Of a stretch of DNA of 64,000 bases, positions 18,589 through 29,100 are shown one piece after another. Source of the DNA: Paludibacteraceae bacterium (GTDB taxonomy: Bacteria > Bacteroidota > Bacteroidia > Bacteroidales > Paludibacteraceae). Below the pieces are notes generated by a model, which was not told the origin of the DNA, made no database searches, and was given only the letters and a program-made list of their open reading frames with translations. The DNA is taken from contig JAKSNY010000001.1 in the NCBI GenBank assembly GCA_024399495.1, positions 62,001 through 126,000 on the forward strand, in the 5' to 3' direction. A program made the translations under genes and the position numbers. The stretch's first letter is position 1, and each line of letters begins with the position of its first letter.

Positions 18589-20454
18589 ATGGGTCACTTT
18601 TCTCAAATACATAGAAAAGATTATAGCAACAGGCAGTATATATTCATGGTAATAGTGATATGTGTTGCCGTTCTCTACATAATACACCTTTTCAACCTAC
18701 AAGTTGTTGACCAATCGTATAAGGACCGTGCAGATAGCAATGCTTTTCTTAAGCAGGTTATTTACCCGTCCAGAGGTCTTATTTATGACAGAAACGGAAA
18801 ACTTGTGGTATCAAACCAACCTGTATATGATATAATGATAGTGATGCGTGAGATGAAAGGGTTTGACACCATTCAATTCTGTAAGATACTTGATATGACC
18901 GAAGATGATTTTGACAGCAGGATTGCCGACTTAAAGGATAGACGCAAGAACCCAGGTTATTCAAGCTACACACCTCAAGTTTTTATATCAAATTTAAGCA
19001 CAAAGGATTATGCCCATATTCAAGAGAAACTGTTCCGCTTTCCGGGTGTATTTATTCAACAAAGGGTCATGCGTGAGTACCAAGTGGAGCATGCCGCTCT
19101 TGCATTAGGGTATATCGGGGAGGTAAGTCAGGCTCAGATAGACAATGATTCATATTATCGTAGAGGAGATTACAAGGGGCAGAGCGGCATAGAGAAAATG
19201 TATGAGAATCTGTTGCGAGGGGAGAAGGGATATGAAATCCTGTTACGTGATGTGCATGGAAATATTAAAGGACATTACCTTAATGGAGAACTTGACTTGC
19301 CTCCTGTATCGGGGAGAGACCTTACACTGTCTCTTGATATAGACTTACAGGCGTATGGAGAGGCACTTATGAACGGTAAAATGGGTAGTATTGTAGCAAT
19401 AGAACCATCTACCGGAGAGATTCTTACCTTAGTGTCTGCTCCTACATATAATCCGTCATTGTTAGTTGGCAGAGAGCGTTCAAAAAATTATAGTGCGTTA
19501 CTTAATGATTCACATAAACCGTTGTTTGACAGACCTATGATGGCTATGTATCCACCCGGTTCCACATTTAAGACCGTTCAGGCTCTTGTAATGCAACAGG
19601 AAGGGATTATCAATGGAAACACGTCATATCCATGTTCTAAAGGATACGCTTACGGTGGTAAGCATAAATTGGGTTGTCACTCTCACGCCTCTCCGTTAAA
19701 CCTTCCTCAATCAATAGCCAACTCTTGTAATGCTTATTATTGTTGGGCATTGAGGGCGTTGCTTGATGTAAATGCAAAAAAATATGGTTCTACGGGAGAT
19801 GCATACGATGCTTGGTTCAATGATGTATGCTCCTTTGGGTTTAACAGCAAACTTGGAGTTGACTGTACTAATGAGAAGGGGGGTAGCATTCCGTCACGTA
19901 AATTCTACGATAGATATTATGGAGCGGACAGATGGCACTCATCCACTGTAATATCCATTTCAATAGGACAAGGGGAGATATTATGTACACCTGTTCAGAT
20001 TGCCAATCTTGCCGCCACCATTGCAAATAAGGGTTGGTATTATACTCCTCATATTCTAAAAGGGGTTAAAGGCGGTCAGATTGATGAGAAATTCCTTACA
20101 AAGCACAAGACACTTGTGGATTCTGTTTATTTTGGGGTTGTTCAGCAAGGAATGCTTGGTGCTGTAATGCAGGGGACCGCACATATCGGAAAAATTGATA
20201 GTGTTCAGTTCTGTGGAAAAACAGGAACCGCTCAGAACCCCCATGGTAAGGACCACTCTATTTTTATGGCATTTGCCCCGATGGATAACCCTAAGATAGC
20301 GATTGCCGTATATGTGGAGAATGCAGGTTTTGGTGCCACATGGGCTGTGCCTATTGCCTCATTAATGATAGAAAAATATTTGAAGGGATATATACCAGAC
20401 AACAGAAAATGGCTTGAAGATAGAATACTTAACGGTAAATTGATAGAGGACTGA
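18589..20454 (+). CDS. mrdA: Penicillin-binding protein 2
   Basis: Elongation-specific class B transpeptidase that cross-links lateral wall with RodA. The 621-residue protein has one membrane anchor (about 17-35), a PBP dimerisation domain (IYPSRGLIYDRNGKLVVSNQ onward) and a transpeptidase domain with all three motifs: Ser325-Thr-Phe-Lys328 in YPPGSTFKTVQ, Ser379-Cys-Asn381, and Lys544-Thr-Gly546 in FCGKTGTAQNPHGKDHS. The catalytic serine is present and length is normal. It lies 10 bases after mreD and one base before rodA. Confidence 0.96.
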   Translation: MGHFSQIHRKDYSNRQYIFMVIVICVAVLYIIHLFNLQVVDQSYKDRADSNAFLKQVIYPSRGLIYDRNGKLVVSNQPVYDIMIVMREMKGFDTIQFCKILDMTEDDFDSRIADLKDRRKNPGYSSYTPQVFISNLSTKDYAHIQEKLFRFPGVFIQQRVMREYQVEHAALALGYIGEVSQAQIDNDSYYRRGDYKGQSGIEKMYENLLRGEKGYEILLRDVHGNIKGHYLNGELDLPPVSGRDLTLSLDIDLQAYGEALMNGKMGSIVAIEPSTGEILTLVSAPTYNPSLLVGRERSKNYSALLNDSHKPLFDRPMMAMYPPGSTFKTVQALVMQQEGIINGNTSYPCSKGYAYGGKHKLGCHSHASPLNLPQSIANSCNAYYCWALRALLDVNAKKYGSTGDAYDAWFNDVCSFGFNSKLGVDCTNEKGGSIPSRKFYDRYYGADRWHSSTVISISIGQGEILCTPVQIANLAATIANKGWYYTPHILKGVKGGQIDEKFLTKHKTLVDSVYFGVVQQGMLGAVMQGTAHIGKIDSVQFCGKTGTAQNPHGKDHSIFMAFAPMDNPKIAIAVYVENAGFGATWAVPIASLMIEKYLKGYIPDNRKWLEDRILNGKLIED

Positions 20455-20455
20455 T

Positions 20456-21922
20456 ATGAGAGATAATCAGAACATACTGAAACAAATTGATTGGATAACC
20501 GTAATAATGTGGTTTATTATGGTCATTTCAGGTTGGCTCACTATATATGCGGCTTGTTATGATTATGAACATGAAAAGATATTTGATATAAGTATGCGGT
20601 ATGGTCAACAGGTTATATGGATTTCAATAGCAATAGTATTTGCTGTTTTTGCATTGGCTATAGACACCAGATTCTACGATTCAATAGCAATACCGTTGTA
20701 TGTGTTTATGATAGGACTGCTGATACTTACCATATTCATTGCACCAGAGGTCAAAGGTTCTCATTCTTGGATACAGATAGGCGGATTTAGGTTCCAGCCT
20801 GCTGAACTTGCAAAATATGCCACTGCTTTATGCCTTGCAAAATATATGAGTTCATACGGTTATGATATAAAAAGAACTAAAAACTTTTTACTGACAGCGG
20901 TGATAATCGGCTTACCGATGCTTATTATTGTGGCACAGCAGGAGACTGGTTCTGCATTGGTTTTTGCGGTGTTTATATTGGTGCTTTTTAGAGAGGGGCT
21001 TAATGGTGATTTTCTTATTTACGGGGCATTGGCTATCTTGTTTTTCGTACTTGTGATTAAATTTAACAATATGCCTGTATCACCCGATACGGTAATTGAT
21101 GAGCACTACGGATATATGTTAGTGTTCCTAATTGCTATGTTAGTGGGTGTTTTCCTGATTTTCCACTATTCAAAAGATATAACTTTATTCAAGACATATA
21201 TTATCACCAATGCAGTAATATGGGTATCGGGATTGATTGTAAAGTGGTTGAATGGTGAATTTATTTCCTATACCTTGGTGTCTGAAATCTCATTTGGTGC
21301 AAGTGCTCTTCTGTTTCTTGTTTTTGCAGTTATAAGGAGAAGTAAGGTACACTTGAGGGTCATAATGTTTTTTATATGTACTGCATTCTTGTGTTTTGCC
21401 GCAGATTATGCGTTTAATAAGGTGCTTCAACCTCATCAACAGATAAGAATCAAGGTGGTGATGGGGCTTGAGGATGACCCGCAAGGTGCCGGCTACAATG
21501 TACGTCAGGCACAGATAGCGATTGGTTCAGGCGGCTTGATAGGAAAGGGATTTTTAAACGGAACCCAGACGAAACTTAATTATGTACCGGAGCAGGACAC
21601 AGACTTTATTTTCTGTACTATAGGCGAAGAGGCTGGATTTGTGGGCACCACTTTTGTTATATTGCTCTATGTGGCATTTATTTGTCGCTTGGTTATTATG
21701 GCAGAGAGGCAGCGGACTGCATTCAGCAGGATATATGGTTACTCAGTAGCGTCGATATTCTTTTTCCATTTCTGTATAAATATAGGAATGGTGATAGGTC
21801 TTTTACCTGTAATCGGTATTCCTTTGCCGTTTTTCAGTTACGGAGGTTCGTCTATGATTGCCTTTACAATATTACTGTTTACATTTGTAAAGCTTGATTC
21901 TCAAAGAAGGTATATGAATTAA
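20456..21922 (+). CDS. rodA: Peptidoglycan glycosyltransferase RodA
   Basis: SEDS-family polymerase of lipid II that works with PBP2. The 488-residue polytopic protein carries the SEDS signatures GSHSWIQIGGFRFQPAELAK (about residues 101-120), the loop PEQDTDFIFCTIGEEAGFVG, and the final GIPLPFFSYGGSS motif. It is longer than E. coli RodA (370) because of an extra hydrophobic region around residues 200-310, common in Bacteroidales RodA. It starts one base after the mrdA stop and ends the elongation operon. Confidence 0.96.
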   Translation: MRDNQNILKQIDWITVIMWFIMVISGWLTIYAACYDYEHEKIFDISMRYGQQVIWISIAIVFAVFALAIDTRFYDSIAIPLYVFMIGLLILTIFIAPEVKGSHSWIQIGGFRFQPAELAKYATALCLAKYMSSYGYDIKRTKNFLLTAVIIGLPMLIIVAQQETGSALVFAVFILVLFREGLNGDFLIYGALAILFFVLVIKFNNMPVSPDTVIDEHYGYMLVFLIAMLVGVFLIFHYSKDITLFKTYIITNAVIWVSGLIVKWLNGEFISYTLVSEISFGASALLFLVFAVIRRSKVHLRVIMFFICTAFLCFAADYAFNKVLQPHQQIRIKVVMGLEDDPQGAGYNVRQAQIAIGSGGLIGKGFLNGTQTKLNYVPEQDTDFIFCTIGEEAGFVGTTFVILLYVAFICRLVIMAERQRTAFSRIYGYSVASIFFFHFCINIGMVIGLLPVIGIPLPFFSYGGSSMIAFTILLFTFVKLDSQRRYMN

Positions 21923-21943
21923 ATTTGTGATAAAAATATAATT

Positions 21944-22906
21944 ATGAGTACTCTTTCTGCAATAAAACAGCCTATTCAGGATTCATATCTGCTTTTTCAA
22001 AGCACATACGATGAAATGTTAAGCTCTGTAAATCCCACATTGGGTCTTATGATGGAGCATATAAAGCAAACTAAAGGCAAACAGATGAGGCCACTTCTTG
22101 TATTACTTAGTGCAGGTATTTGCGGTGGTATAACTCAGACTACAATAAATGCCGCAGTTGCTCTTGAGTTGCTGCATTCTGCAAGTCTTGTTCACGATGA
22201 TGTTGTAGATGATAGCGATGAGAGACGCGGTATGCTGTCCGCCAAGGCAAAGTTTAACAATAAGATAGCCATCTTGGGTGGCGATTATATTCTGTCAACT
22301 GCTCTTATTGAGGCTGCAAATACGGATAATATTGCAGTTATCAAAACATTGTCTGCATTAGGCAAGCAACTTTCTGAGGGAGAATTCTTCCAGATGGAGA
22401 ATACGCAAGGCAGACTTTTTGATGAGAACGCTTATTTTAATGTGATAAAGAACAAGACTGCGGCTCTTTTTGCCGCATGTGCCAAGATAGGTGCCATATC
22501 TTCCAATAATATTGATATAGAGAAAGAGCTGAAGATGGCATCGCTGGGTGAGATTATAGGTTTGTGTTTTCAGATAAAGGATGATATTTTTGACTATACT
22601 CCTTCATCTGAAACAGGGAAGCCATCGGGGAAGGATTTGCTTGAAGGTAAAATAACACTGCCTCTCATTTATGTCTATAATAATGCTGATACCGCAACAA
22701 AATCAGCCATTTTATCTGCCCTTGATGAGTTTGATGTAGGCTTTTTGCAGACTATAGCAAAGGAGAAAGGTGGTATAGAGTATGCCAATGGCAGGTTGCA
22801 CCATCTACAAAAAAGGGCATTGGAAATGATTGACGCTTTTTCCAATACCCCATATACAAGGGCTCTTAAAGAGTATGTTAATTACGTAGCGGACAGGAGT
22901 AGATAG
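21944..22906 (+). CDS. Long-chain all-trans polyprenyl diphosphate synthase
   Basis: Prenyl chain elongation enzyme, 320 residues, of the octaprenyl/heptaprenyl synthase type; it would supply the side chain for menaquinone, whose prenyltransferase gene lies at 48606-49526. Both aspartate-rich motifs are present: SLVHDDVVDDSDERRG (FARM) and CFQIKDDIFDY (SARM), as are KGKQMRPLLVLL and GKDLLEGKITLPLIY. Small residues before the first motif fit a long product, but chain length cannot be read directly. A TAAATTTG box at 21920-21927, overlapping the rodA stop, may give it its own transcript. Confidence 0.9.
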   Translation: MSTLSAIKQPIQDSYLLFQSTYDEMLSSVNPTLGLMMEHIKQTKGKQMRPLLVLLSAGICGGITQTTINAAVALELLHSASLVHDDVVDDSDERRGMLSAKAKFNNKIAILGGDYILSTALIEAANTDNIAVIKTLSALGKQLSEGEFFQMENTQGRLFDENAYFNVIKNKTAALFAACAKIGAISSNNIDIEKELKMASLGEIIGLCFQIKDDIFDYTPSSETGKPSGKDLLEGKITLPLIYVYNNADTATKSAILSALDEFDVGFLQTIAKEKGGIEYANGRLHHLQKRALEMIDAFSNTPYTRALKEYVNYVADRSR

Positions 22907-22907
22907 T

Positions 22908-23708
22908 TTACTCCTTATCCAAGTCGGATGCTTTGCCTGTATATTCCGCAGGACGTTTCTCAAGGAATGATTTTATTCCTTCCACATAATCCTGTCCTCT
23001 ATATACCTTTTCCCTGTAAGCATCTATCCTCTCAAATCCTTCAGATGAGATTAGGCTTGAGGCACGTGCCAAAACTCTGAATTGGCGTTTTATGGCACTC
23101 ATAGACATTATTGAGTTGCGGCGGAACGGGTTAAGGAATCTCTCTTCAAGCACTTTTGGAAGCTCATCGATAGGTGCAATGGCATTCAAAAGACCGACGT
23201 TCAGTGCATCTGATGCCTGAATAGGCTGTGCTGTGAAGAACATCTCGCGAGCCTTATTTATACCTAATTGATTTATAAAGTGCATAATGCCTGATGCATT
23301 GTAAGGTATGCCTATCTTTGCTGGTGTGATTGCAAATGTGGCTGTATCAACAGACACTATCATATCGCATGACAGACATAGGTCACAGGCACCACCCCAA
23401 ACAGTTCCTTCAACGTAAGCCACTACAGGGATTGGCACATCTTGAACCTTGCGTAATAATTTCTCCATCGGGACATTAAAGGCAAGAGGGTCATGACCGT
23501 CTGTGGGTAACTCCTTTATATTATGACCGGCACTCCATACTCCATGGTTTATCTGAGCCTTTATTACCACACCTACACATTCAGAGTTATACGCATAGTC
23601 AAGTGCCTCTGTCATCTCTGTACATAACTGCTCGCTAAGGCAGTTTAGATGGGCAGAATCCTGCATCTCTATAAAGCAGATTCTGTCAATAATCTCTTTT
23701 CCTATCAT
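22908..23708 (-). CDS. scpB: Methylmalonyl-CoA decarboxylase, ScpB-like crotonase
   Basis: A 266-residue crotonase-fold enzyme. It matches E. coli ScpB closely in diagnostic blocks: WSAGHNIKELPTDGHDPL, VEGTVWGGACDLCLSCDMIV, and TPAKIGIPYNASGI, where the crotonase oxyanion-hole loops lie. ScpB converts (2R)-methylmalonyl-CoA to propionyl-CoA. The methylmalonyl-CoA mutase genes that accompany it in E. coli are not here; many Bacteroidota make propionate by the succinate pathway, which fits. A general enoyl-CoA hydratase is the alternative. It converges on the prenyl synthase with one base between the stops and has its own -7 box upstream. Confidence 0.8.
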   Translation of the reverse strand: MIGKEIIDRICFIEMQDSAHLNCLSEQLCTEMTEALDYAYNSECVGVVIKAQINHGVWSAGHNIKELPTDGHDPLAFNVPMEKLLRKVQDVPIPVVAYVEGTVWGGACDLCLSCDMIVSVDTATFAITPAKIGIPYNASGIMHFINQLGINKAREMFFTAQPIQASDALNVGLLNAIAPIDELPKVLEERFLNPFRRNSIMSMSAIKRQFRVLARASSLISSEGFERIDAYREKVYRGQDYVEGIKSFLEKRPAEYTGKASDLDKE

Positions 23709-23728
23709 AATTATTTAATTTATTATGG

Positions 23729-23758
23729 CAAATATAAGCATAATTTTTTTTAATTTTG
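23729..23758. promoter_or_regulatory. Divergent -7 boxes between scpB and the LUD gene
   Basis: On the minus strand, TATATTTG (23736-23729) faces scpB, 21 bases before its ATG. On the plus strand, TAATTTTG (23751-23758) faces the LUD-domain gene, 28 bases before its ATG. Neither has a clear -33 element, but the placing is typical of a short divergent promoter. Confidence 0.45.
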
Positions 23759-23786
23759 TAATCTAATCGTTATCAAAATTAAATTT

Positions 23787-24422
23787 ATGGAAACACCATT
23801 TCAAATCCGCAATGCCAAGTTGGCTGAAGTTATAGTCAAGAATCTTAAAAATCGTTATTTTGACGCTTATTATTGTGCCACTAAGGCTGAGACTCTGAAA
23901 AAAATTATGGAACTTATCCCCTCTGATGATGTGGTGGCTTGGGGCGGTAGTATGACAATGGAAGCCATCGGGGTTATTGATGAGGTTAGAAAAAGCCGTA
24001 AAGTTATTGACCGGGATAACGAGACTGACCGTGCTAAAAAGGTGGAGATGATGCGTCAGGCACTGCTTGCCGATACTTTTCTAACGGGAACCAATGCCAT
24101 TACCATTGATGGGGAACTGTTTAACATTGATGCCAATGGTAATCGTGTGGCGGCACTTACATTTGGTCCCAAGCAAGTTATTGTGGCATGTGGAATGAAC
24201 AAGGTTACGGCATCTATAGAAGAAGCCATAGCACGTGTACGCAGTACTGCCGCACCTATTAACGCACAACGTTTCCCAATACAGACTCCGTGTAAGGTTA
24301 ATGGCGTATGCACTGATTGTAAATCAAAAGATAGCATCTGTTGCAGTTTTGTACGCACCCGTCTCTGCCATTTTCCAGGCAGAATAAAGGTAGTGCTTAT
24401 AGGAGAGTGTTTGGGATTGTAA
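23787..24422 (+). CDS. LUD-domain (lactate utilisation, DUF162-type) protein
   Basis: 211 residues of the LutC/YkgG-like LUD fold: WGGSMTMEAIGVIDEVR (about 52-68), FLTGTNAITIDGELFNIDA (about 99-117) and FGPKQVIVACGMNKV. The C-terminal region adds cysteines (CKVNGVCTDCKSKDSICC) as in stand-alone LUD proteins of anaerobes, which may hold a metal or cluster. LutA and LutB partners are absent, so a lactate dehydrogenase role is doubtful and the function is open. The promoter of the following leader region begins inside its last 13 bases. Confidence 0.8.
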   Translation: METPFQIRNAKLAEVIVKNLKNRYFDAYYCATKAETLKKIMELIPSDDVVAWGGSMTMEAIGVIDEVRKSRKVIDRDNETDRAKKVEMMRQALLADTFLTGTNAITIDGELFNIDANGNRVAALTFGPKQVIVACGMNKVTASIEEAIARVRSTAAPINAQRFPIQTPCKVNGVCTDCKSKDSICCSFVRTRLCHFPGRIKVVLIGECLGL

Positions 24423-24441
24423 ATTTTTTTTATTACCTTTG
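24410..24441 (+). promoter_or_regulatory. Promoter of the RHS island leader
   Basis: TTTG at 24410-24413, a 20-base spacer and TACCTTTG at 24434-24441 form one of the best -33/-7 pairs in the window. The -33 element lies in the last codons of the LUD gene. Transcription should start near 24447, giving a leader of almost 290 bases before the first RHS-island gene. Confidence 0.62.
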
Positions 24442-24532
24442 CCAGCCGTTTTCGTAATGATATATGGAAACGTTAAATATTTAGGCAAAAAGTTATTAAA
24501 AACGGCAAAAAAATTTGGTAATTAAAAAAATT

Positions 24533-24598
<66 letters not shown>

Positions 24599-24605
24599 TA
24601 GCCTT

Positions 24606-24632
24606 ACAGTCGCCCATAAAGGATGCGACTGT
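24606..24632 (+). promoter_or_regulatory. Leader hairpin 1
   Basis: ACAGTCGC (24606-24613) pairs perfectly with GCGACTGT (24625-24632) around an 11-base loop, followed by a pyrimidine-rich stretch. It could be a pause hairpin or a weak terminator ahead of the stronger one. Confidence 0.6.
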
Positions 24633-24651
24633 GTCTTTTCTTATTCAATGG

Positions 24652-24702
24652 GGCTGGAAAGTCTTCCCTTGTTAGTACAGGGAGTCTTTCCAGCCTTTTT
24701 TT
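24652..24702 (+). terminator. Strong intrinsic terminator or attenuator before the RHS genes
   Basis: GGCTGGAAAG (24652-24661) pairs perfectly with CTTTCCAGCC (24686-24695), an inner CCCT/AGGG helix extends the stem, and seven T follow (24696-24702). The first island gene starts only 32 bases later with no promoter box in between, so either transcripts are attenuated here or expression of the island depends on read-through. Confidence 0.87.
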
Positions 24703-24734
24703 AATTCGGACATTTATCAAAAAACTATAACATT

Positions 24735-25601
24735 ATGAAAAAACTAATTTTTGCATTACTTGTATGCACTGTTTTGCCAGTTAAGGCACAAGGAACGTAT
24801 TTTGGTGTCACTCCTAAAATTTCCTCAGATGGAGTTATGGAGATAGGTAAATACATTGATTTTCATGAGCAGAATCCGTCAGACAAGGATTATAACGCCA
24901 GACTCTACAGTAGTTCAGATATATTAATAACTGATAAATTCCGTGTCAATGACGTTTTGTATTTGAGAAATGATAACAATGTATCTCTCAAATATGAAGA
25001 TGGCAGGTTGAAATCGTCTAAGCCTATGCTTATTAATAGAAGCCTTTCAATCCCATCTGAGGGTGCGGTGTCAGATGAGGCGTATCACGGAAATATAATA
25101 TTGTGCAAGCCAAAGGACAAGTCGGGTCAGTATATTAATATGATTAACAATGGGCGTTATTCGTGGTCAATAGGAATGGTTTACGGCACTTGTATATTTG
25201 CCATCGGAAAGGGTACGTATAAAGAAGAGGATTTCACAAATCCTGCATTCGCCATTCATAACAACCAAAACGTTGGCATAGGAACAATCCACCCCGATGA
25301 GCGTCTTACCGTAAACGGCACAGTTCACGCCAAGGAGGTGCGTATTGATTTGCAGGGTCCGTTAGCCGACTATGTTTTTGATGAAGAATACAAACTGCGT
25401 CCGCTTTCAGAGGTGAGTGGCTATGTAAAAGAGAACAAGCACCTGCCTGACGTTCCTTCCGCACAAGAGGTGGGTGAGAAAGGTATATCTGTAGGAGAGA
25501 TGCAGAATACATTGCTTAAGAAGATAGAGGAGTTGACGCTATACATCATCCAACAGCAGAAGGAGATAGACAACCTAAAAAAGCAACTCAACACCAAATA
25601 A
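24735..25601 (+). CDS. Secreted tail-fibre-like protein of the RHS operon
   Basis: 288 residues with a signal peptide (cleavage after VLPVKAQ). The middle is beta-rich and unremarkable. The C-terminal third has the NVGIGTIHPDERLTVNGTVH motif (about 180-199), then EYKLRPLSEVSGYVKENKHL and a heptad coiled coil (about 255-288). This ending is common in Bacteroidota proteins annotated as phage tail-fibre or S74-like and normally trimerises; the proteolytic Ser-Lys residues of the S74 chaperone are not evident. It is the first gene of the island and may be a surface fibre or assembly partner for the RHS protein. That role is inference from position. Confidence 0.6.
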   Translation: MKKLIFALLVCTVLPVKAQGTYFGVTPKISSDGVMEIGKYIDFHEQNPSDKDYNARLYSSSDILITDKFRVNDVLYLRNDNNVSLKYEDGRLKSSKPMLINRSLSIPSEGAVSDEAYHGNIILCKPKDKSGQYINMINNGRYSWSIGMVYGTCIFAIGKGTYKEEDFTNPAFAIHNNQNVGIGTIHPDERLTVNGTVHAKEVRIDLQGPLADYVFDEEYKLRPLSEVSGYVKENKHLPDVPSAQEVGEKGISVGEMQNTLLKKIEELTLYIIQQQKEIDNLKKQLNTK

Positions 25602-25607
25602 CATAAT

Positions 25608-26111
25608 ATGAAAAGACAGATTATTACAGCCATACTGTTGAGTGTGGTATGCTCAGTTACGGCGGTAACGCTTCCTGAAAGCAGTTCAAAACCAGTTGAA
25701 ACAACAAGCGGGAATACAATGAAAGTTGCCTTTGGATACGATAAGGCGGGCAACAGAATATTCAGGAGAATAGAAGGAGATGATTCACAACCAGAAGAGT
25801 TTAAAACAGAGCCAATCACTAAATTAGGTATATGTAAAAAAGATTCTGCTGAATCCAATATTCCGTCAAGTGTTATTGATATTGAGGTCTCACCTACAAT
25901 ATCCGATGGTGAATACACCATAAGTGTCAGGAACAGTGAATCTACAGAATGGGAGATGGATATTTATTCAGTGAATGGAAGTGATGTTTTTCATGCAATA
26001 TATGATGTTGAGATCGCTAAAATTGACATCCGTAATCAAGTAAAAGGTCAATATATAGTAGTAATAAGAACAGCGGAACAGGAAAAAACAGTAAAGGTAA
26101 TAAAGAGATGA
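25608..26111 (+). CDS. Small secreted protein with T9SS-type C-terminal domain
   Basis: 167 residues. A signal peptide (about 1-19) is followed by a short segment with FGYDKAGNRIFRRIEGD, which looks like a single RHS/YD-type repeat. Residues about 88-167 resemble a type A T9SS sorting domain: IEVSPTISDGEYTISV, MDIYSVNGSDVF, and the terminal IDIRNQVKGQYIVVIR followed by a basic end. The protein would be exported by Sec and then through the type IX system, of which a PorE-like part is encoded at 11114-13108. It overlaps the giant RHS gene by 4 bases, so the two are translationally coupled. Confidence 0.6.
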   Translation: MKRQIITAILLSVVCSVTAVTLPESSSKPVETTSGNTMKVAFGYDKAGNRIFRRIEGDDSQPEEFKTEPITKLGICKKDSAESNIPSSVIDIEVSPTISDGEYTISVRNSESTEWEMDIYSVNGSDVFHAIYDVEIAKIDIRNQVKGQYIVVIRTAEQEKTVKVIKR

Positions 26112-29100
26112 TAAGGAAAGGTATTATAATAAGTATTCTGTCGGGGCTATTGCCGGTAAGTGTTTTCTCATGTGATATACCAGTTGCAATTGAACCAGTT
26201 TTTGCACCTATAGAAAATAAAGGTCAGTGTGTAACCAGCGCAAAAGATATAACAATAAATAAGACCCCCGATGTCTCATGTACTCACATCACCGCCCAGC
26301 ACAAGATTAGTCTGAAGCCAGGATTCACATTTAAGGCGGGGACAGGTTATGATTTTACGGGTAAGATTGATCAGGGTCTGTTATTTGCGCCCACGCACGG
26401 ACAGACAAAAAATCCAGATGAGACACTGAACGATGACAATAGCGGTTATGCGGTCGGTTCCATTCCATACGAGTATTCCGTTACAGAAAGCGGAGCGGCA
26501 CAATACAACATTCCAATAGAATGTCCGGTGGGAATAAACGGAATGGAGCCCAAAATATCACTTGTATATAACAGTCAGGCTGGAGACGGGATAATGGGCT
26601 GGGGCTGGTCAATAGGTGGTCTTTCATCTATTGTAAGGGTAAACAAGAACCATTATTTTGACGGTACGGCAGAGAGCATATCATTCACCTCTGATGATGC
26701 CCTTGCCCTTGATGGGCAACGTTTGCTCAAATATGAGGAGAATTATTACGGTGAAACATTATACAAAACTGAGTCAGACAATTTTTGCAGGATAGTGGCG
26801 TATGACATCCAGCCATGGGGACCAAAATTTTTTAAGGTTTATACCAAGGAGGGACTGATAATGACATACGGCAGTGTGGACGGGGATATTTCAGGGTACT
26901 ATATTTTACGTAAAGCTGGAGACCATATTTATAATCTTGCCTGGCATCTGACCAAGATAGAGGATTCAAACGGCAATAAGATAGTCTATAAATATTCAAA
27001 CAACTACCTCGCAGAAATTGTTTATGGGAAAAATACAGGTACTGGAGTTGGATTTGAGACTATTATTAGTTTCCGTTATGATCAGCCAATCTCTAAGCCT
27101 GTCCCCAAATACGTCAGCGGGCAAAAGGTCAGCATAGACAAGTGCCTGTCATCAGTCCATGTAATTAACGGAGGTTCAGAGAAGGGGGTGTATTCAATAA
27201 ACTACACCACATCAGAAAACAAGAACTACATAACAGAGATAGGTTTCCAGAAGAACGGAGTTAAAATAGGAAGCACCAAGTTTAAATGGCAGAAGAACGA
27301 GTATAAATATACTAATGAGGGTTTGCTAAGAATGCCGGTAAAACGTAAAGGGGGTAAATACACTCCGATAAAATCAACTGATATTACGTGTGATGGAGGT
27401 GTATTTGAGTGTCAAAATGGCGAGGTGTGTTCATCTATGTCCGGGGATATTGATGGAGACGGATTATCAGATTTATTAGTTGTTTTTTATGAGGATAATT
27501 GCTGGAAGAAATATCAATATGTGTTATTACACAATATAGGTTCTAAATATAATGTTGTGTATAATTCAATTTCTTCTGATAAACCAACTTCATATTTTTC
27601 TGATAATGACAATGATGGGTCGGACGAATTATATGTTGCGTTCAGTAAAGAGGGGAGGATTCAGTTGGATCAGATAAAATGGAACAAGCAGAATAAGTAT
27701 TGTGAAGAGAAAAAACTGTATAAAGAGATAAAGCATACAGGTGCAAAAGACCATATATCTCCTATTATGGGTGATTTCTATGGAAATATGACTGTTCAAA
27801 TAATTCCCATAAAGAATACAGATGAGATTTCTTTTTACCAATCCGCTGATGCTCCTGCAATAGATAACATACCGCATTTTCCTCCAAATAGCAAGATATT
27901 TGTCACAGATATAAACGGTAATGGGAAATCAGAACTGACCATTGTTACAACAAGTGGAGAAACGTATGTATATGAGGAAAAAAACAGAAAATTTCAGCCC
28001 ATAATAAATGGTACGAAATATGATTTTGGTTCATCTGAAAACATTTATCAAGGTGATTTTAACGGAGATGGGAATACAGATTTTTTAGTTCACAAAGATA
28101 GATGGGCTATGTATTTCTCAAATGGAAAGGGATTTGTTAAATTAGAAAATTCGTTGCCACTTTCCTCCTCAAGATATGAATATGAAAGTGTTTTTGTTGC
28201 GGATATTAATGGCGATGGCAGAAGTGATCTAATAACTAAGTATGAATATTTTTATGGTCCAATGCATGAAATGGGCTATATGGAATGTTATCGAGAACCA
28301 TGGTATACAATTGGGAAGCAATATGGTAGAGTCTTAATTTCAACAGGAGTAAATTTTGAAGAGGTGCTTCAGTTTGAAAATGGTGCAGATTTATGGGGTG
28401 TTGAAGCATCTGGTTTTATAAAAGACAAAAACAAAGAACTATATGTTAGTGGTGGTAATTGGTTTAATAAGACGAATATTACTGATTTGACACTGCATTC
28501 ATTTTCAAATTCCGACGGATATAACAAAATTGTATCCGCAACAGATGGAATGGAAAAAAGGTTAATATTAACGTATGGAAAGATGGTGAATAGCACCAAC
28601 GACAAGCCTTTATACCATCCCACTGGAGAGTATTTGGGTGATGTAACTACACTTTCAAGATGTCAGTGGGATGTTGTAACTTCAGCGTTATTAACTACAG
28701 AAACGTGTAGGATAAGCTCATACGATTATAAGTATGAGAAAGCGCAGTTTGACAAGAGTGGCAAAGGTTTTCTTGGATATCTAACCACAAGCGTTACAAA
28801 CAACACCACAGGCACAACCACTAAAACGGAGAACGAACTTAACAGTTCCTACAAATTTATGTTTCCAAGAAAACAGATCGTTACCCAAGGAGGCAAACTT
28901 ATAAAGGAAACCTATTATGAGGATTATACATTGGATCACAACAGGGCAGGAAAATATGGTGGATATTCTTTTTTGCCAAAAAAGATAGTGGAGACAGATT
29001 ATTTGAGCGGAATAAAGACAGAGACCCGATACCCGGCATACGACGGATACGGGAACGTTCAGAAAAAGGTTGTGAAACAAGGTGATTTAACCATCACAGA

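Noticed and set aside
24441-24447. Antiterminator pairing of CCAGCC at the transcript start with GGCTGG of the terminator
   Set aside because: The bases are complementary, but they lie at or before the predicted transcription start, so they are probably not in the RNA.
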